Source: Trichopria drosophilae (lineage: Eukaryota > Arthropoda > Insecta > Hymenoptera > Diapriidae). From it: a stretch of DNA of 64,000 nucleotides. This document shows positions 13,290 to 25,394 of the stretch, in pieces. A program made the translations under genes and the position numbers. Within the stretch, counting starts at the first letter, position 1, and each line of letters starts with the position of its first letter. A model generated the notes under the pieces. It made no database searches. It was given only the letters and a program-made list of their open reading frames with translations, and was not told where the DNA came from. The stretch covers positions 106,839,501 through 106,903,500 of the forward strand of contig CM059586.1 of NCBI GenBank assembly GCA_030407085.1. Direction: 5' to 3'.

Positions 13290-13745
13290 CGTCGAATCCC
13301 TTTCCTTAGTTGGCACAGACATAGACCACGGAAAAGCTTACGCGGCGTAAGAAACTCCCTCGGGGCTCGATAGCGGCAAAACCCTCACTTGCGATTATAC
13401 CAAGGAAAAGCTCGGAAGCTCATGAGGTCCCGCATACCACCGAGACTCTAGACTGCAGCTTTTAGCCCTAGGGATACATTAAGACATTCGGGGGCAATTT
13501 CGAGGTCATCGAACAACCGACCGATGCAATGTAACCCCCTTCTTGACCAGAGCGACGAATTCGGCTTGCGAAAGGTCATTGCGGACATGGGATCCCGGGG
13601 GGTGACGTCTATTAACGAAACTGCGAAGAGAATTCGGGGTCGGAGAACCACAGCGGCCTTGCGGAACGTACTGCGATTTTCCTACCGACTTCCTTCCACT
13701 AAAGTTACGAGTCTATGAAATTTCCTCCGGAAATTTGGAAATGTG
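13290..13745. other. GC-richer island upstream of the complexin exon
   Basis: This roughly 450 bp stretch has clearly higher GC than its surroundings. It carries a perfect odd palindrome, CTTACGCGGCGTAAG at 13337-13351. Short open frames overlap on both strands (13448-13651 minus, 13524-13718 plus) but show no recognisable protein. It could be a conserved non-coding element of the host gene. Confidence 0.4.
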
Positions 13746-14443
13746 CGAAGTTTCGGGTCGAGGAAACTGCCGGATTTGCATGTTTTGGAAAATTTTTGAG
13801 GTTAGGGTAATATTACGCTTCGCGATGAATAACTTTATGCACAATTAACTATTTAATCGATGTAGCACGAATTTTGGCGTTTAATTCCGGAAATTCGACA
13901 TGTATTACAGTATGAAACTTATCGCTAATTTCGATTAAATCGGGACTTCCCGAACCTGCGATGGAAGGGCTTCCATGTCAAAGTTTGGTAATTATGAAAA
14001 GGAATAAGTAAGGTTTCGTGACATTTTTATGGCAGTTGGGGTCGGTTTCAACGATTCTTAAACGCGTAGTGATAAAGCTGTTCTCGACGTTTTCAGGGTT
14101 GAGAAACTTCCGGGAACTCCGATGATTTAGTCGTCCTTTTACTTGCCAGTGGTATAAGACAATTTTTGTTCACATCGAGCGACCAAAAAATTATTTTATA
14201 TTAATAAAAATAATTTCAGATTACAAAGAAATGAAAAATAACACTTTAAAATAAATTTTAAATTAACAGTTATGTAATTACGAAGTGAATACAAAAATTA
14301 GTCCAAGTCTTAATTTATATCCTAAAGCCTGCAGTTAATTAACAAACTTTTTATTAAATTGTTAGCTATAATTTTGAGATAGGTGTTAGTAAATAAGTAA
14401 ATGTAATTGCTGTTAATAACACATTTTTTCATTTTTCTAACAG

Positions 14444-14607
14444 GGGCGGTGGGAGGAGAAGGAGGTGACGAGGATGATAAGGAGAAGGAAGAAGAAATCG
14501 AAAGGGAAAGGCAAGAAGCCATCCGGGAGGCGGAAGAAAGAAGGAAGGAGAAGCACCGAAAAATGGAGGAGGAGCGGGAAAAGATGCGGCAAGGAATTAG
14601 GGAAAAG
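14444..14607 (+). CDS. cpx: complexin, internal exon (acidic and central helix)
   Basis: Complexin is a small presynaptic protein that binds the assembled SNARE bundle, clamps spontaneous vesicle fusion and supports evoked release. This exon encodes a Gly- and acid-rich lead-in (AVGGEGGDEDDKEKEE), a charged accessory helix rich in Glu and Arg (IERERQEAIREAEER) and most of the SNARE-binding central helix (KHRKMEEEREKMRQGIREK). By alignment with mammalian complexin 1, the residues matching Arg48, Arg59, Arg63 and Ile66 are present; the Tyr70 equivalent would start the next exon. A T-rich tract and CTAACAG precede it, and AAG|GTCAGT follows. The first two bases complete a Gly codon begun in the previous exon, and the exon ends in phase 0, so it is 164 bases with 54 whole codons. 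Neither the amino-terminal exon nor the carboxy-terminal exon was found in the window, so both neighbouring introns must be long. The +3 C of the donor is less common but acceptable. No stop codon or frameshift is seen; identification is very secure. Confidence 0.95.
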
Positions 14608-15216
14608 GTCAGTACCACACAATTTTTTACTTTGGCATGGCACTAGCACAACTACAACAAAAACATACCATACAAAAAGTTTTTACGTATGTTTTATTTT
14701 CTAAACGAAAATTTTATTTCTGACACTTCATAAAAACAATTACACGTCCAACCGTTAGTAAAAAGCCCCCATCGTGCCACTTAAAATAAAAATACAGGTT
14801 ACAACAAATTTTGAAATTTCACGTTCTGGAATTCCAATTAAGGTAATATTTTACTTTACTCTACCTGACTGTTTTCTCCCTCAGATAAGATCGTATTAGT
14901 GCTTTTTGATTTTTCGAAAGCCTTCTATCTATCTAAGTGCGCGACTTTAAATAATATATTTTTCTCTCTAGTTAGTACGGAATTATTCTTTATTGGAGAG
15001 GCAATTAAGGGAAAATAATGATTTAAAACAGAAAATCCCCTGATTTATTATTTCTGTTTCGAACGAAATAAAAATAGAATATTCAAGACAAGTAACAGAG
15101 GAATCTTTCTGGTATCAAGAGAGATTTTTATTTTTAAATACTTATTTGTTTTGTTTAGAGTTAACTTGTAAACAATTGTGCTAATGTAAAGTTTAATCAA
15201 CTTTAATGGACTTGTT
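14608..15216 (+). other. proximal part of the complexin downstream intron
   Basis: AT-rich sequence begins at the GTCAGT donor. It holds one candidate terminal exon (separate entry) and otherwise nothing recognisable. The expected continuation of complexin, a Tyr-Gly or Tyr-Asn followed by Ile-Lys-Lys-Lys, is not present. Confidence 0.6.
14972..15043 (+). CDS. possible alternative terminal exon of complexin (weak)
   Basis: A pyrimidine run ending in TTTCTCTCTAG stops at 14971. The next bases read in phase 0, the phase in which the complexin exon ends, for 23 codons to a TGA: LVRNYSLLERQLRENNDLKQ followed by KIP. The peptide is charged and heptad-like, which suits a helix. A conventional product would instead continue with the conserved Tyr and the Ile-Lys-Lys-Lys block, so using this exon would cut the central helix just before the SNARE-contacting Tyr. 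Flies are known to make complexin isoforms that differ at the carboxyl end, but through exons further downstream. This may well be a chance open frame after a chance splice acceptor. Confidence 0.18.
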   Translation, partial: LVRNYSLLERQLRENNDLKQKIP

Positions 15217-15390
15217 GTCTCACCTTAACTAGCCTGTTACTACTTGCATTGCATACTTTCTTATTTTATTGTAAAATTAATTTAGATTCCATAAAATTAT
15301 GAGAAAAGAAAGCTTCACAGCAACGAAACCATCATTTTAACTAGTGACTATCTTCAGGCCTAAGTAGTAACGGTCAATTATTGGTGAGCC
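15217..15390. mobile_element. MITE-like palindromic element, TAAGTAGTAAC family
   Basis: The left end GTCTCACCTTAACTAGCCTG then TTACTACTTG (15217-15246) is an imperfect inverted repeat of the right end CTAAGTAGTAACGGTCAATT then ATTGGTGAGCC (15360-15390). The element is about 174 bp with no coding capacity, which fits a miniature inverted-repeat transposable element. I could not define a target-site duplication with confidence. A sister copy lies 1.3 kb downstream. Confidence 0.7.
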
Positions 15391-16538
15391 TCAACACTTC
15401 CATAACAATTCAAACCTGAACGTGTCTTCTCCTCATTTTTATTTATTTTCATAAAATGTATGTGATAATATTTCGATACAGAACAAAGCGGTGTTCGATT
15501 AGTCGACAAGTAGACAAGTGCCGTTTAAAGAAATACTAGAACACTAGTAGCAAGTAAATAATGCGTAATGGTGTGAAGCGTTTTCGTATTTTTAGCACCC
15601 TACTCCTAGCGTCGCGGATTATGGAGCTGGGTAAACCTTGTAAACGTACCTGAGAGTCATAAAAATAAATTGTCAGTCGTTTAAAGCCACATAAGCATTG
15701 CATAAAGTAGCCAGGTTGTTGTTCCTGTCACGTAGCACCCACGCTTCCAGTAATCCTCTCATAACGAAGAAGTGTTAATATACACACGTGCATACGTTCG
15801 ACGCAAACTGTTCCGGAATCTTGCAACGTTAAGTTTCCGTCGTAAATTCATTTCCTGTTACGGTGGGGTTAAAAACAATCCTAAAAATGATACAGAAATT
15901 ATTTTTCGATTTAAAAAAACTACTTTTGTCAAGTTTCAGTATAGTTTCTAAATTTTTAAGGAATATGATTCAAAAAGTCGTTGAGGATTTTATCAAATTT
16001 TAGTAAGCATATTTGGGGAATCCTATCACGAAGCAATTATGATATGAAACGGGACTTACGATTAGGAAACCATTGAATCTCATTGAGATTGGCACAATCC
16101 CAGAATGGCGTAGGGTTGCATTAACGCATTTCAATGAAACGTCGTATTTTCCGGATCGGTGAGTCGACTCGGCGAAACTACGGAACATCACTCTGCTTGT
16201 TCCTAATAGAGGTAATCCTAATACGAGCCAGTGATATCCTCGAATATCCGACCGCGAACGGCCAATAGCTAATGACTGGACGGCAATTCGGATACGTCAA
16301 CCCATGGCCGCAATGTCGACTAACCGAACACCCCTTTGTTCGGTATCGAAACATTATCTTTCTTATAAAGTAATAATAGGTGGAAGTTAGTTGAAACAAT
16401 TTCTATTTTCATCAAAATCATATTATTACATTTTCTTAAAGTAATTAGAAATAATGGACAATAAATTCCTCAAATGAGCACAACATATTCAATTTTTTAG
16501 TTAAGAAGTTAGATCAAAAACGTTTATTAAAGTGGCAT
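15391..16538. other. AT-rich intronic stretch
   Basis: No gene is recognised. Two short minus-strand open frames cross 16000-16399 in a slightly GC-richer patch and show no domain. Confidence 0.5.
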
Positions 16539-16717
16539 GGCTCACCACTAATTACCGTTACTACTTAGAATTCTGCAGATGAGATTTCAAACATCTTTCT
16601 TCATCTTACTTTCTCAAGAGTTAAAATTTCGAATCCGTTGCCGTGAACCTTATGGAATTTACATTAATTTTACATTCAGTCTACATCATAAGTAGTAACA
16701 GTCTCGTTAGGTGAGAC
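16539..16717. mobile_element. MITE-like palindromic element, TAAGTAGTAAC family
   Basis: The left end GGCTCACCACTAATTACCGT then TACTACTTAG (16539-16568) is an imperfect inverted repeat of the right end TAAGTAGTAACAGTCTCGTT then AGGTGAGAC (16689-16717). It is about 179 bp, the same size and termini as the 15.2 kb element but with a different interior. No open frame is present. Confidence 0.7.
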
Positions 16718-19365
16718 AGTCGTTAATGCTGATTAAACTTCAAGAAAGCTGAATAAGAATTTAGACGTATGTGTCAATAATCTTATAATTATTAAGCCTA
16801 AACATAATTTTAATTACCGAAAAAAAATAGTTATTTTTCTAAATACAGTTAGTAGATTGTGGACATCTTCATAGCAGATAGTTTCGAAAATATGTGAAGG
16901 AATGAGCACGGTGGTGCTGCTCGGATGTATTTTTTATTTTTTCCGACATAGTGTGCGACGCGTAAATATTGTCACTATTTTACTGCACGCCCGACTAATA
17001 AACCATTCCGTTTGAGGGACGCCCCGTGAATATTTCAGTTTCCGCAGCACTTTGCTCGATCGCGGCGAAAAAGGCGGACGAACCGTTCTCCGACTCGAGC
17101 TTTCGAATTAAGCGTGAAGAAAGTTTGATGTAAATTCGCCCGACACTTTTTCAGGAAATTGAACGAAACTCAAAAGATGAATTCCAATTCAAGCAGTTGA
17201 ATAAGCAGTAAAATGTTTATTTATGCAAGGTTTCCAAATAAGTTTGGACTAATTTTGTTTTGTTCTGTATAAGTTGCCAATGGAACGTTTGATTAATATG
17301 AAATGATTTCTTTGAATTTGATTGAAAAGCTTTCAAGGATTAGTAGTACTATTAAACTGTTTTTTGTGTGAATACTTCAGTAGGCATAGTTAGTAATTGA
17401 AATTAATTTATATAAGACCCAATATACTTTATGCTTACAATTTCATCATTTCTACATTTATCTACAAAATAATATACTTAAACCTATTAGCGGGCTTATA
17501 AATTGGTTCACGTTGCAATAAGTCGACATATAAAATGAAACTTAATTAAAATCCTCTTTCAGGAATATCCTATCTAACAATTTTTAAAAGCATAAAAGCT
17601 TCGTAAAAGATTGAAAATAACCTCCTGTCATAAAAGTTTTGATTAAAATGAGAGAACTATTTAGTTAATACGTGTTATTTCATGGTTTATTGGAAATTTA
17701 AACCCATGATCATTTTTAAAATTATTTCTGAAATTTATATCCCTATGGTATTTATTTGTTTTTTGTTTTTTTGGAGTAGGAATATAAAAGACTTTTTAAA
17801 GACCAAGTTTAAGTGACAATCCGTAGCAGTGAATCGAATTCGAGACTGAATGATAACAGGAGCGTGGCTGCCGCTATTTTGTAATTTCCACTAACACGTA
17901 TGGGTCTCGTTTATCTCTTTAACGAACCGAAAAGCAATCGTTTTCCTCTCCCTCGGTTTCCCTTCTCATAGTGCACAACTGTGCACGATCTGCAGCCGAG
18001 TCGAGTTTGTTACTTTGAAAAAGGCATCGGAACAATTAACTATCCTTCCTACCTCGTACAGCCTTTTATTCGATAATTGCGCTTCGTTTATAAAATAGCT
18101 AAAACGAGCAATTCCCTTTTTTTCATGAAATTTACCTTTTTCAGTATATTACAGTCGTAAATAGTTTTCGTATTGTAGTACCTCGTATAATTTTAAATAA
18201 TATAATATGTTTTGTTCAAACATAATTTACAACATAAAATGAAAATAAATTTTATTAAACGGATCGTTATCAATTTAAAAATCTTTTACATTTCATAAAT
18301 AAAATATAAATTCGTAGAATAGTATTAAGCCCCGGTGGTGCATGTCACGTGCATCATATCTTTTCCAGTTAACAAAAACAAAATTAGAGTACGAAATTAT
18401 TCAAGCGCCGTGCACGAATTCTTCCTCTCTTCCCCGTTATTCGTTATATGTTGCACTATTTCAGCTTTTTCTGAGTAAATTGGTCACATATATCGTTCGC
18501 ACGCTATTGGTCACAATAAAAAAAGAAAACTTTAAAACTTCATACATTGTATTTTGTTTTATATTTAGGGTCATAATCAATGTTATTATGTTTCTCATGA
18601 TTAAAATGTATACGTTAAATTGCGGTATAAATTATATTAACCCTTAAGGATCTAACCTCGCGGTCTCTAACAGTTTAAGAAACGGAAATTAAAAAATACA
18701 TATCTATAAGGCTGGATTTTTTTATGTAATCAAAGGATTTGTTCATGACCAAATTGTTCTAACATAGACGAATAAATAAAAACACCAACATGACGTACAA
18801 AATAAAAATAGACTGTACTACTACTAGGAAAAGGTATATTTTTATTAGTTTCATAGATCGATTAAAAATAGCCTTGAAATCTTAGAGGTCTTTCATCCTA
18901 AGTTGAGTTTCCTTAAAGAAAGCGGTTTGCTGACAAGAAAATCGTTTCCGCATGAGAACAAGATAAAAGGTAATGGAGATGTGGAAAGAGAAACTATATA
19001 GAGTGGGATACAGCCAGGGCTCTTTGTCCAACAAGGTGTCAATAAGTGGCTGTTCCTTCAATTCTACTTCGCGGAAGAACTTACGTGGCAGGAAGTAAAG
19101 GGGTGACTAGAGGGGGCAAAGAAAATAAGTGAAATGCCCACTCTTAGACATCGATCTCCGATTTCTCTACCCTTTTTAGTCGAGCAACCTTCATCCGTTT
19201 GTCCCTTCTTTTGCCTCATGTCGATCGCTTTTGAACAATTAAACATCAAGAGCGGAATATTCTATGTTGCAAAATTAATTACAAACTTTTTTTCTTAGTA
19301 CGTCAAAATACAGATGTTATATTGGCTGACCAGTGACGGACACATCTACTGCGATATAAAGGATA
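16718..19365. other. AT-rich intronic stretch
   Basis: No gene is recognised. GC-richer patches lie at about 16900-17110 and 17830-18070. A 101-codon plus-strand frame at 18342-18647 is hydrophobic and AT-driven, with no recognisable domain. Confidence 0.5.
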
Positions 19366-19416
19366 TTTAAGTAGTAACATCCGATATGAAGAGATCCGCG
19401 ACTCGTTAAGTAGTAA
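19366..19416 (+). repeat. two direct copies of the TAAGTAGTAA core
   Basis: TTTAAGTAGTAAC at 19366-19378 and TTAAGTAGTAA at 19406-19416 lie in the same orientation, about 40 bases apart. This is a fragment of the family seen at 5.3, 11.4, 15.2 and 16.5 kb. Confidence 0.6.
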
Positions 19417-21869
19417 ATTCGTTATTGCCAGACATTGTATTTTTAAAAGACGTAAATTTTGTCTCATTTGTGCTAATAAGCATCACTTCTAACAATATCC
19501 GGTGTATACTTCAGATACAAAATGGCGGATTCTGTAGATCTCATCCCAAGTTGTAAAAAACTAAAGAAAATGACGATCACAAAGATTAGAAGTAAAACCT
19601 GCTGCATCGTTACGCCGGAAACGTAAATTATTTGAAAACGACCACAACACTAAGGAGAAACTAGCGTCGTTGCTAAGACGATCGCAGTATTAAAAATCGG
19701 GGGAGGAATCGTTGGAATTATTTGCAGGTAGAAATCGTGCTCGAATCGCCGTGAACGCGATCTGGTAACGAGATACCAATTCCTCCGGGCCGGGAAATAA
19801 CGACGACAGGTCATGCGCCATATCTCCGGTTGGAAAAAGAAAGCTCTTAAAAAAGCATCGAATTCCGTCGCCGACTTGGAGCGCAATTAAGCTCGGGGGT
19901 GCGATTAATCGCAAAGATTTAAAGGTTTCCGTTCGTTCGTTAAATTACCGAGGAAATATTTTGCAGATTACTTTCCAGCCTCGCGGATATGTCGCTCGAT
20001 TGTAGAGGCAAACGTCGGCATCGCTTGTCACTCGCACGCCGACGTCGCTGTAGGGTGATTCGGGATATTGTCACTTTTGTCGATCGATCCCTGGGCTACA
20101 CGTCGTTCCGTTTGAAGCCGTCCCTCCTGTGCTCGAATGCACGCACCCCAATGAAACTTCCGGTTGTAACCCTACCTACCTACAGGGTGGTTCATTTCGA
20201 ACTGTATTGCAAATTTTCGAAAATAGAATTTCGATATTTTCTTCTAACTATATTACACGTAAAAATTCAAAAGATTTCGAAAAAATCAGGGTACAATTTG
20301 AGAGCTTTCGCAGGACGTTTCAATGGCATCCATGTATTATTTCGAAAATAATTGCATTGTTCATTACATTAATTACCTGCTGTAATAAAACAAAACACGT
20401 CAGCATTATTCCATCAACGTGTTCAAATGTAACTTTAGCAATATAATAGGCATACCGCTTTATCAATAATAATTAATGAATAACTGACTGCCGTATAATC
20501 GTCAATGGAATTAATTTCGAAAGCATCCACAGTTTGACGTGTACGCAATGCGAAACTTGTGCGTTCTGCGGATACGTACTAGCGCGATGTTTTACACTCT
20601 ACACGTACATTTGATTTTTCGATTTCCCACTCTCATTGTAGTGTTGTCTCTGACAGAGTTGAGTCACCCTCACGTATCTGTCATTCCGAAATACCGGCAT
20701 TCTTTTCTTTTTTTGGGTTCCAGCTTCGATTTTCCAAATACTTTGTGAAAGAACTTTAAATAGTTCTTTTTTAAATGTACGTTTCATTAGTCCAGTATTT
20801 TCTGAAAAAGAAATTTTTAAATTGTGAAAGACTTTCCAAAAAGAATAACTTGATATTCGATAATAATTAGATAATTATATTTGAAATAAGAGTAGAATGT
20901 CTTTTTTGAAGCTAGACTTTACTAGTTTCAATTTAATTCGTATATTTTAGGTTAGGATTTGACGACATCGACTGGAACTTCTTTGCTGTCTCTTAAAGAG
21001 GTTCCGAAGTCGTCAGTCGATTAGGTAGATTATTCTATAACATATCAGAGAAATTTGTAAGAAGAGAAAATTTTACTTTGTCGATCAATTCGTTAAAGAA
21101 GTGAAAAAAAAAAAAATAATTATAGCCAACACAAATCTAGTAATGAAAAAAGTATTAAAATAAATTAAAACAATAAAAACTAAAAAAATTAAGAATGATT
21201 ATCACATTCAAGTAATTTATTAGATATAAAATATTTAGTAACTTGTAAAACGTTTAGCCATTTATTTATACTTGAATTATACCGAATTTCCAAAAAATGC
21301 AACTCAAAACATTATAACAATTTAACCCAGTGATATAGTAATTTTTTATTTCTTATATGGTATTTGAATAAATGCTTTTGCATACAACTCTTTTCTTTAT
21401 TCAATAAATTGTCTAACAATGAACCAAAAAGCGGTACATAAATACTACTCGTTAAAGTAAAAACGATGAAATAAATCGTACAAAGAAAGTATTATGATAA
21501 AAAATTATAATGAAAGCTGTTCCCTGCAAGCTTTTTTCGATTTCTGCATTCTATTGGCATTTATTTACAATGGGTATAAGATGATGAAATTCCATCAAAG
21601 AAATATATGGAATCCAAGCTCATTTATTTTTATCGTATTATTTACGAATTTTATGCATGTTTATAGTTAGTCCGCACAACAAAAATCAATCAACTTTGAT
21701 GAAGCGATTGATGGAATAATAATTAAAAACAAAACTATTGTTGATAAGAAAACATGGCATTCGACATTACATATATTACTTACATTCTTTATTTAAGAAT
21801 TATATTATTAATTCGATCACAAAAAAGTACACTGTTCGAGCAATTAACATCTCCCTTTATATCTACACA
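19417..21869. other. non-coding stretch with a GC-richer island
   Basis: No gene is recognised. A GC-richer island spans about 19640-20170 and yields several overlapping open frames on both strands (up to 120 codons), none with a known domain. At about 20180 the phrase CTACAGGGTGGTTCATTTCG resembles the ends of some insect transposons, but no partner end was found. From about 20800 the sequence becomes very AT-rich. Confidence 0.45.
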
Positions 21870-22734
21870 AACATTATATTTTTCAGAGGAAACTGATTAC
21901 TTAACTAACTATAAACACTCCTTTTCTCTTTTTCTCCTCCCCTTCCCTTCTCTTTATCAATCTTCTCGTCCATTTTCCACTTCTTTCATTCAATAAGCCA
22001 CTCTTCTTCTTTTTCTTTCAAAGTAGCTCCTTTTCTCTTCCAAAATTCCCTTTTCTTCATCTCATTCATTTGCATCTCCATCATTACTTATGTTCTTCTT
22101 TGTCAGAAAGAACCATCATGTTGTATCACCTCTCTCTTTTTTCTAATTTTATCGCTATCTCCATTCTCTTTTTCTAACCACTTCAATTAAAAATTCTACT
22201 ACCATAATTACACCATCTACTTTTTCATTTACCACACATTTGTCGTAATTGTACCTCCATTACAAAATTTTCACACTTTCACCAGTACTTCTAATTTAAT
22301 TTCCACATCTCTTTATACACTCCTTTCACTGTTGTACTATTTATAATCCTCTCACTTCTTTTCTCCTTTTTTTTTATCTACTCCACCACTACCACCTCCT
22401 CCTCTCTATTGCTCTCCTAATCTAGTTGTTAAGTGTATGTTTTAATATTTTAGTGTAACCTTAATTTTAAGTGAAAATTTGAATATTTTTTTCTCTCCCT
22501 CTCTGTCTCTATCCTTTTCTTACCTCTTCTTCACCCTTTACTTCACCTTTCTCTTCACTATGATCCCATTTATATACCTTGCTTTCCTCTACTTCTTCTT
22601 CCCCTTCTCTTAGCATATCCACTGAACTTTCTCTTTTCTTTTTGGACTGCTCCAATTCCTATTTACATTTTTTCAGTCTCTCTTTGATCTCATTTATTAA
22701 AACGTTGATGTATTAATTTCTGCAATCTTCCTAG

Positions 22735-22770
<36 letters not shown>

Positions 22771-22860
22771 CTTCTTTTCTCTTTGTTTTCCTTCTTTTCT
22801 CCACTATCCCAGACTATTAAATTTCTCAATTTATCTAGCTTTCCAGTCGAATCTCACTAC
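21870..22860 (+). repeat. 1 kb pyrimidine-rich tract
   Basis: For about 1 kb the plus strand is dominated by C and T, with many TTCTCT, TCTCCT and CTTCTT phrases, and few G. It encloses the (CT)n microsatellite at 22739. If the complexin intron is transcribed through here, the RNA would carry many polypyrimidine-tract-type sites. The minus strand is correspondingly purine-rich and could favour triplex or unusual duplex structure. No gene is recognised. Confidence 0.75.
22739..22764 (+). repeat. (CT)13 microsatellite
   Basis: This is an uninterrupted run of thirteen CT dinucleotides inside the pyrimidine-rich tract. It reads as GA repeats on the minus strand. Confidence 0.95.
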
Positions 22861-25394
22861 ACAAATAAAAACCAAATAATAAATTCTTTAATGAGAGTAT
22901 AAAATGAAAAAGAAGGCAAAATAGCGATGCTAATTCAATACACCACAAAATAACAAAAATAAAAAAGCTTTTAAGTTAACGATTTTTAGCAAAATTCTAC
23001 AAAAATATATTTGAACAATTAGAAAACTACGTAATTTCCTTTTGTTATCGTATTTAATGATTTTTTTTGTATCGGCAAATACATGTAATTACACGCAAGC
23101 GGTTGAAAATTTCATATTCATGGGTCTCGTATTTTCAATTAAAAGCCACAAAACTTTTGAATGTCCGCTCTGTACTTTCTTATACTTCACTTTTTGCAAT
23201 TTCAATCTGCGGTCTCTCCCTATATCCTCTCTCACTCTTTCTATGTATCTATCTATGTCTGGGCTACGTCTCCTTAATCGTTCGTAGAGCTTTGAGAACG
23301 ATGCCTTTCATGTCTGGGGCCTGCTTAAAGTCTCTCTAACGTTTTCATCATCACTAACGTTTCCCTTTCGCCGAGTCAAAGTGAAGATGAGACATGAAAG
23401 CAACGTAGTCATGGAATAGATCGAAATGAAGGGGGTAGAAAAGAAAAACAAAGAAATCGAGTATTAGCGCTCAATATTTGATCATTTTTGGGAAAATACG
23501 AATAGATGAGTATTCTATTGATATACTTTGATTTTAAAAAATTAAAAAGTGATAAGAATTGATGGTGACTGATAAATATTAATAATAAACCCCTCTATTC
23601 TTATTCAGTAAAAAAGAAAATTACAAATAAAAAAAAAAATTGATTTAGCAAATTTCTTAAAAACAAATCTGTGAACCATGGAATATTTAGCACCTGTTGA
23701 GTAAGACAAAATTTTAAAAACTTAATAGTACATTAGAATTTTTGTTGTCCACCGAGTGAATATCGAAAGTAATTGAAATTACAAATTGACTAACGTTTAT
23801 AATGAACATCAACAAAAAATGATAAAAATACTAAAACTAAAGTTAACAAACGCCGATACTCATGAGAGTATTGGAAAAAAGAAGTAAAAACTCCACAAAG
23901 GAAATAAACATTTACAAAAGAAACGCAACACAATGAAGAAAGAAAATACGGTTGAAGTAAAAAAGACACAACGGTATTAACCTCGAAAATAAAACGAGAC
24001 CAACTACCGCTTTTCGCAAAACCTTTTGACATTAATTCGGTTTGATATTTCGAATTTTTTGTCTCCAAAAAAATTACAAAAAAATGACATGAAATGGTAA
24101 AAGTTCGAAAATGGAGACAACGTGGGTTAGCAGCAAGGAATTTCAATGAATAAAATGAAAAAACTGTTCGACGTCAGAAAGAAACTAAATAAAAATGCCA
24201 AAAAATAATAACAATAGAAAAAAATAAACGAGTAAAGAAAAAATATAATAACCAATAAAATGTTTATCTGCATTAAAAGTAAATTGATAAAAAGAACCCA
24301 ATAAATAAAAGTATTAGATAACGGAGACTTAAATATATTTTAATTCTATCGAACAATAGAAAATATGACCGTAAAAAATGTGATATTGGAAAATAATTTC
24401 CAGCCATTTGCATAATCCTTTCGCACCAGGGATCGGTAGAGAATGGGATTGCTAATGTTTATGAGCGATAGTCGCATCCGTTCGGATTTTTTAATATTTA
24501 TAAGTGCAGTAAAGAGGTTCTCTACAGAGGACTTAGTTTATTTCGAAATAAAAAGCATCGGAGAAATTCTTCCGATAAAATGTGGAGAATTCCCGATGAA
24601 ATTAAACGCTCCTGTTGGAAAAGAGACGGCAATATCGCGACCTATGCCGATGCCAAAGAGGGCCATGGGAAAGCAATATCGCATACGCGCGTACATCGAG
24701 TGATGTAATAACCGCCATGACACGAAAACAATGAGCCATTCGATCGGAATCTGATATTCCGCAGAAGCACAAGGAATTTCGCAATTAAGCATTTTACGGT
24801 CATACGGCATCTGGGCGATGGGGAAGGGGTTACGAGTTCCCGTTCTCGTTTTACCCAACTTTTAAATAGTTTTTGTCCATGGTTTGAAAAAGGTTTCCTC
24901 TTGATACAATGCAAAAATGAATGCTCTTGAGTTTTGAACAGATACCAATCGATTCGACATCCAAAACAGGAAAAACGTGTTAGAACATCAACATCGATTA
25001 CCACAATCGTTAATTATCATCATTAGTAATGATGCTAGCGCGACTAAAAATCATTCTGATTAAAAAAAACACACTGATTAAAAAAAAATCCATGAATAAA
25101 CAATTGTCATCAAAAGACAAACTTATTTATTGTGGATGTGGTTACAACTTAAAAAAATGTAATTATTGTATAGATCAATACACGTTAAAAGATCATTTAA
25201 ATCTTTGTATAGTTGATGTTTTCGTTCAATGGGTCATCCTAGTGAAAGTGACTCTAATGATATTTCGGTATTACATTAAATAATTTAAATTTTGCGGCTT
25301 ATATCCAATAGCAACTGGTGATAACTATCTTAGACATTTTCAAGATGGTTGAAAATATTTTCGATATTGTTTTCTTAGGTAAAGTTAGATTGAG
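22861..25394. other. AT-rich stretch, partly A-rich on the plus strand
   Basis: No gene is recognised. From about 23580 to 24420 the plus strand is markedly A-rich, a reversal of the pyrimidine bias just upstream. A GC-richer patch at about 24420-24860 gives several overlapping open frames on both strands without a recognisable product. Confidence 0.5.

Larger units (their letters stand above)
11413..14443. other. non-coding stretch upstream of the complexin exon
   Basis: No further complexin exon is recognised here. I looked for codons matching the conserved amino-terminal exon of the family and found none. The stretch holds an overlapping inverted-repeat cluster at 12115-12181 and a GC-richer island at about 13290-13745. 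The last 40 bases before 14444 form a T-rich tract ending in CTAACAG, a good 3' splice site. Confidence 0.6.

Noticed and set aside
14322..14704. Four other open frames overlapping the complexin exon
   Set aside because: Shadows of the real coding frame: the purine-rich coding strand leaves antisense and shifted frames open.
19650..20351. Overlapping frames of 74-120 codons on both strands
   Set aside because: They coincide with a GC-richer island that lowers stop-codon frequency; no domain or splice context.
24443..25004. Overlapping frames up to 120 codons
   Set aside because: Multiple frames open at once on both strands, with no recognisable product.
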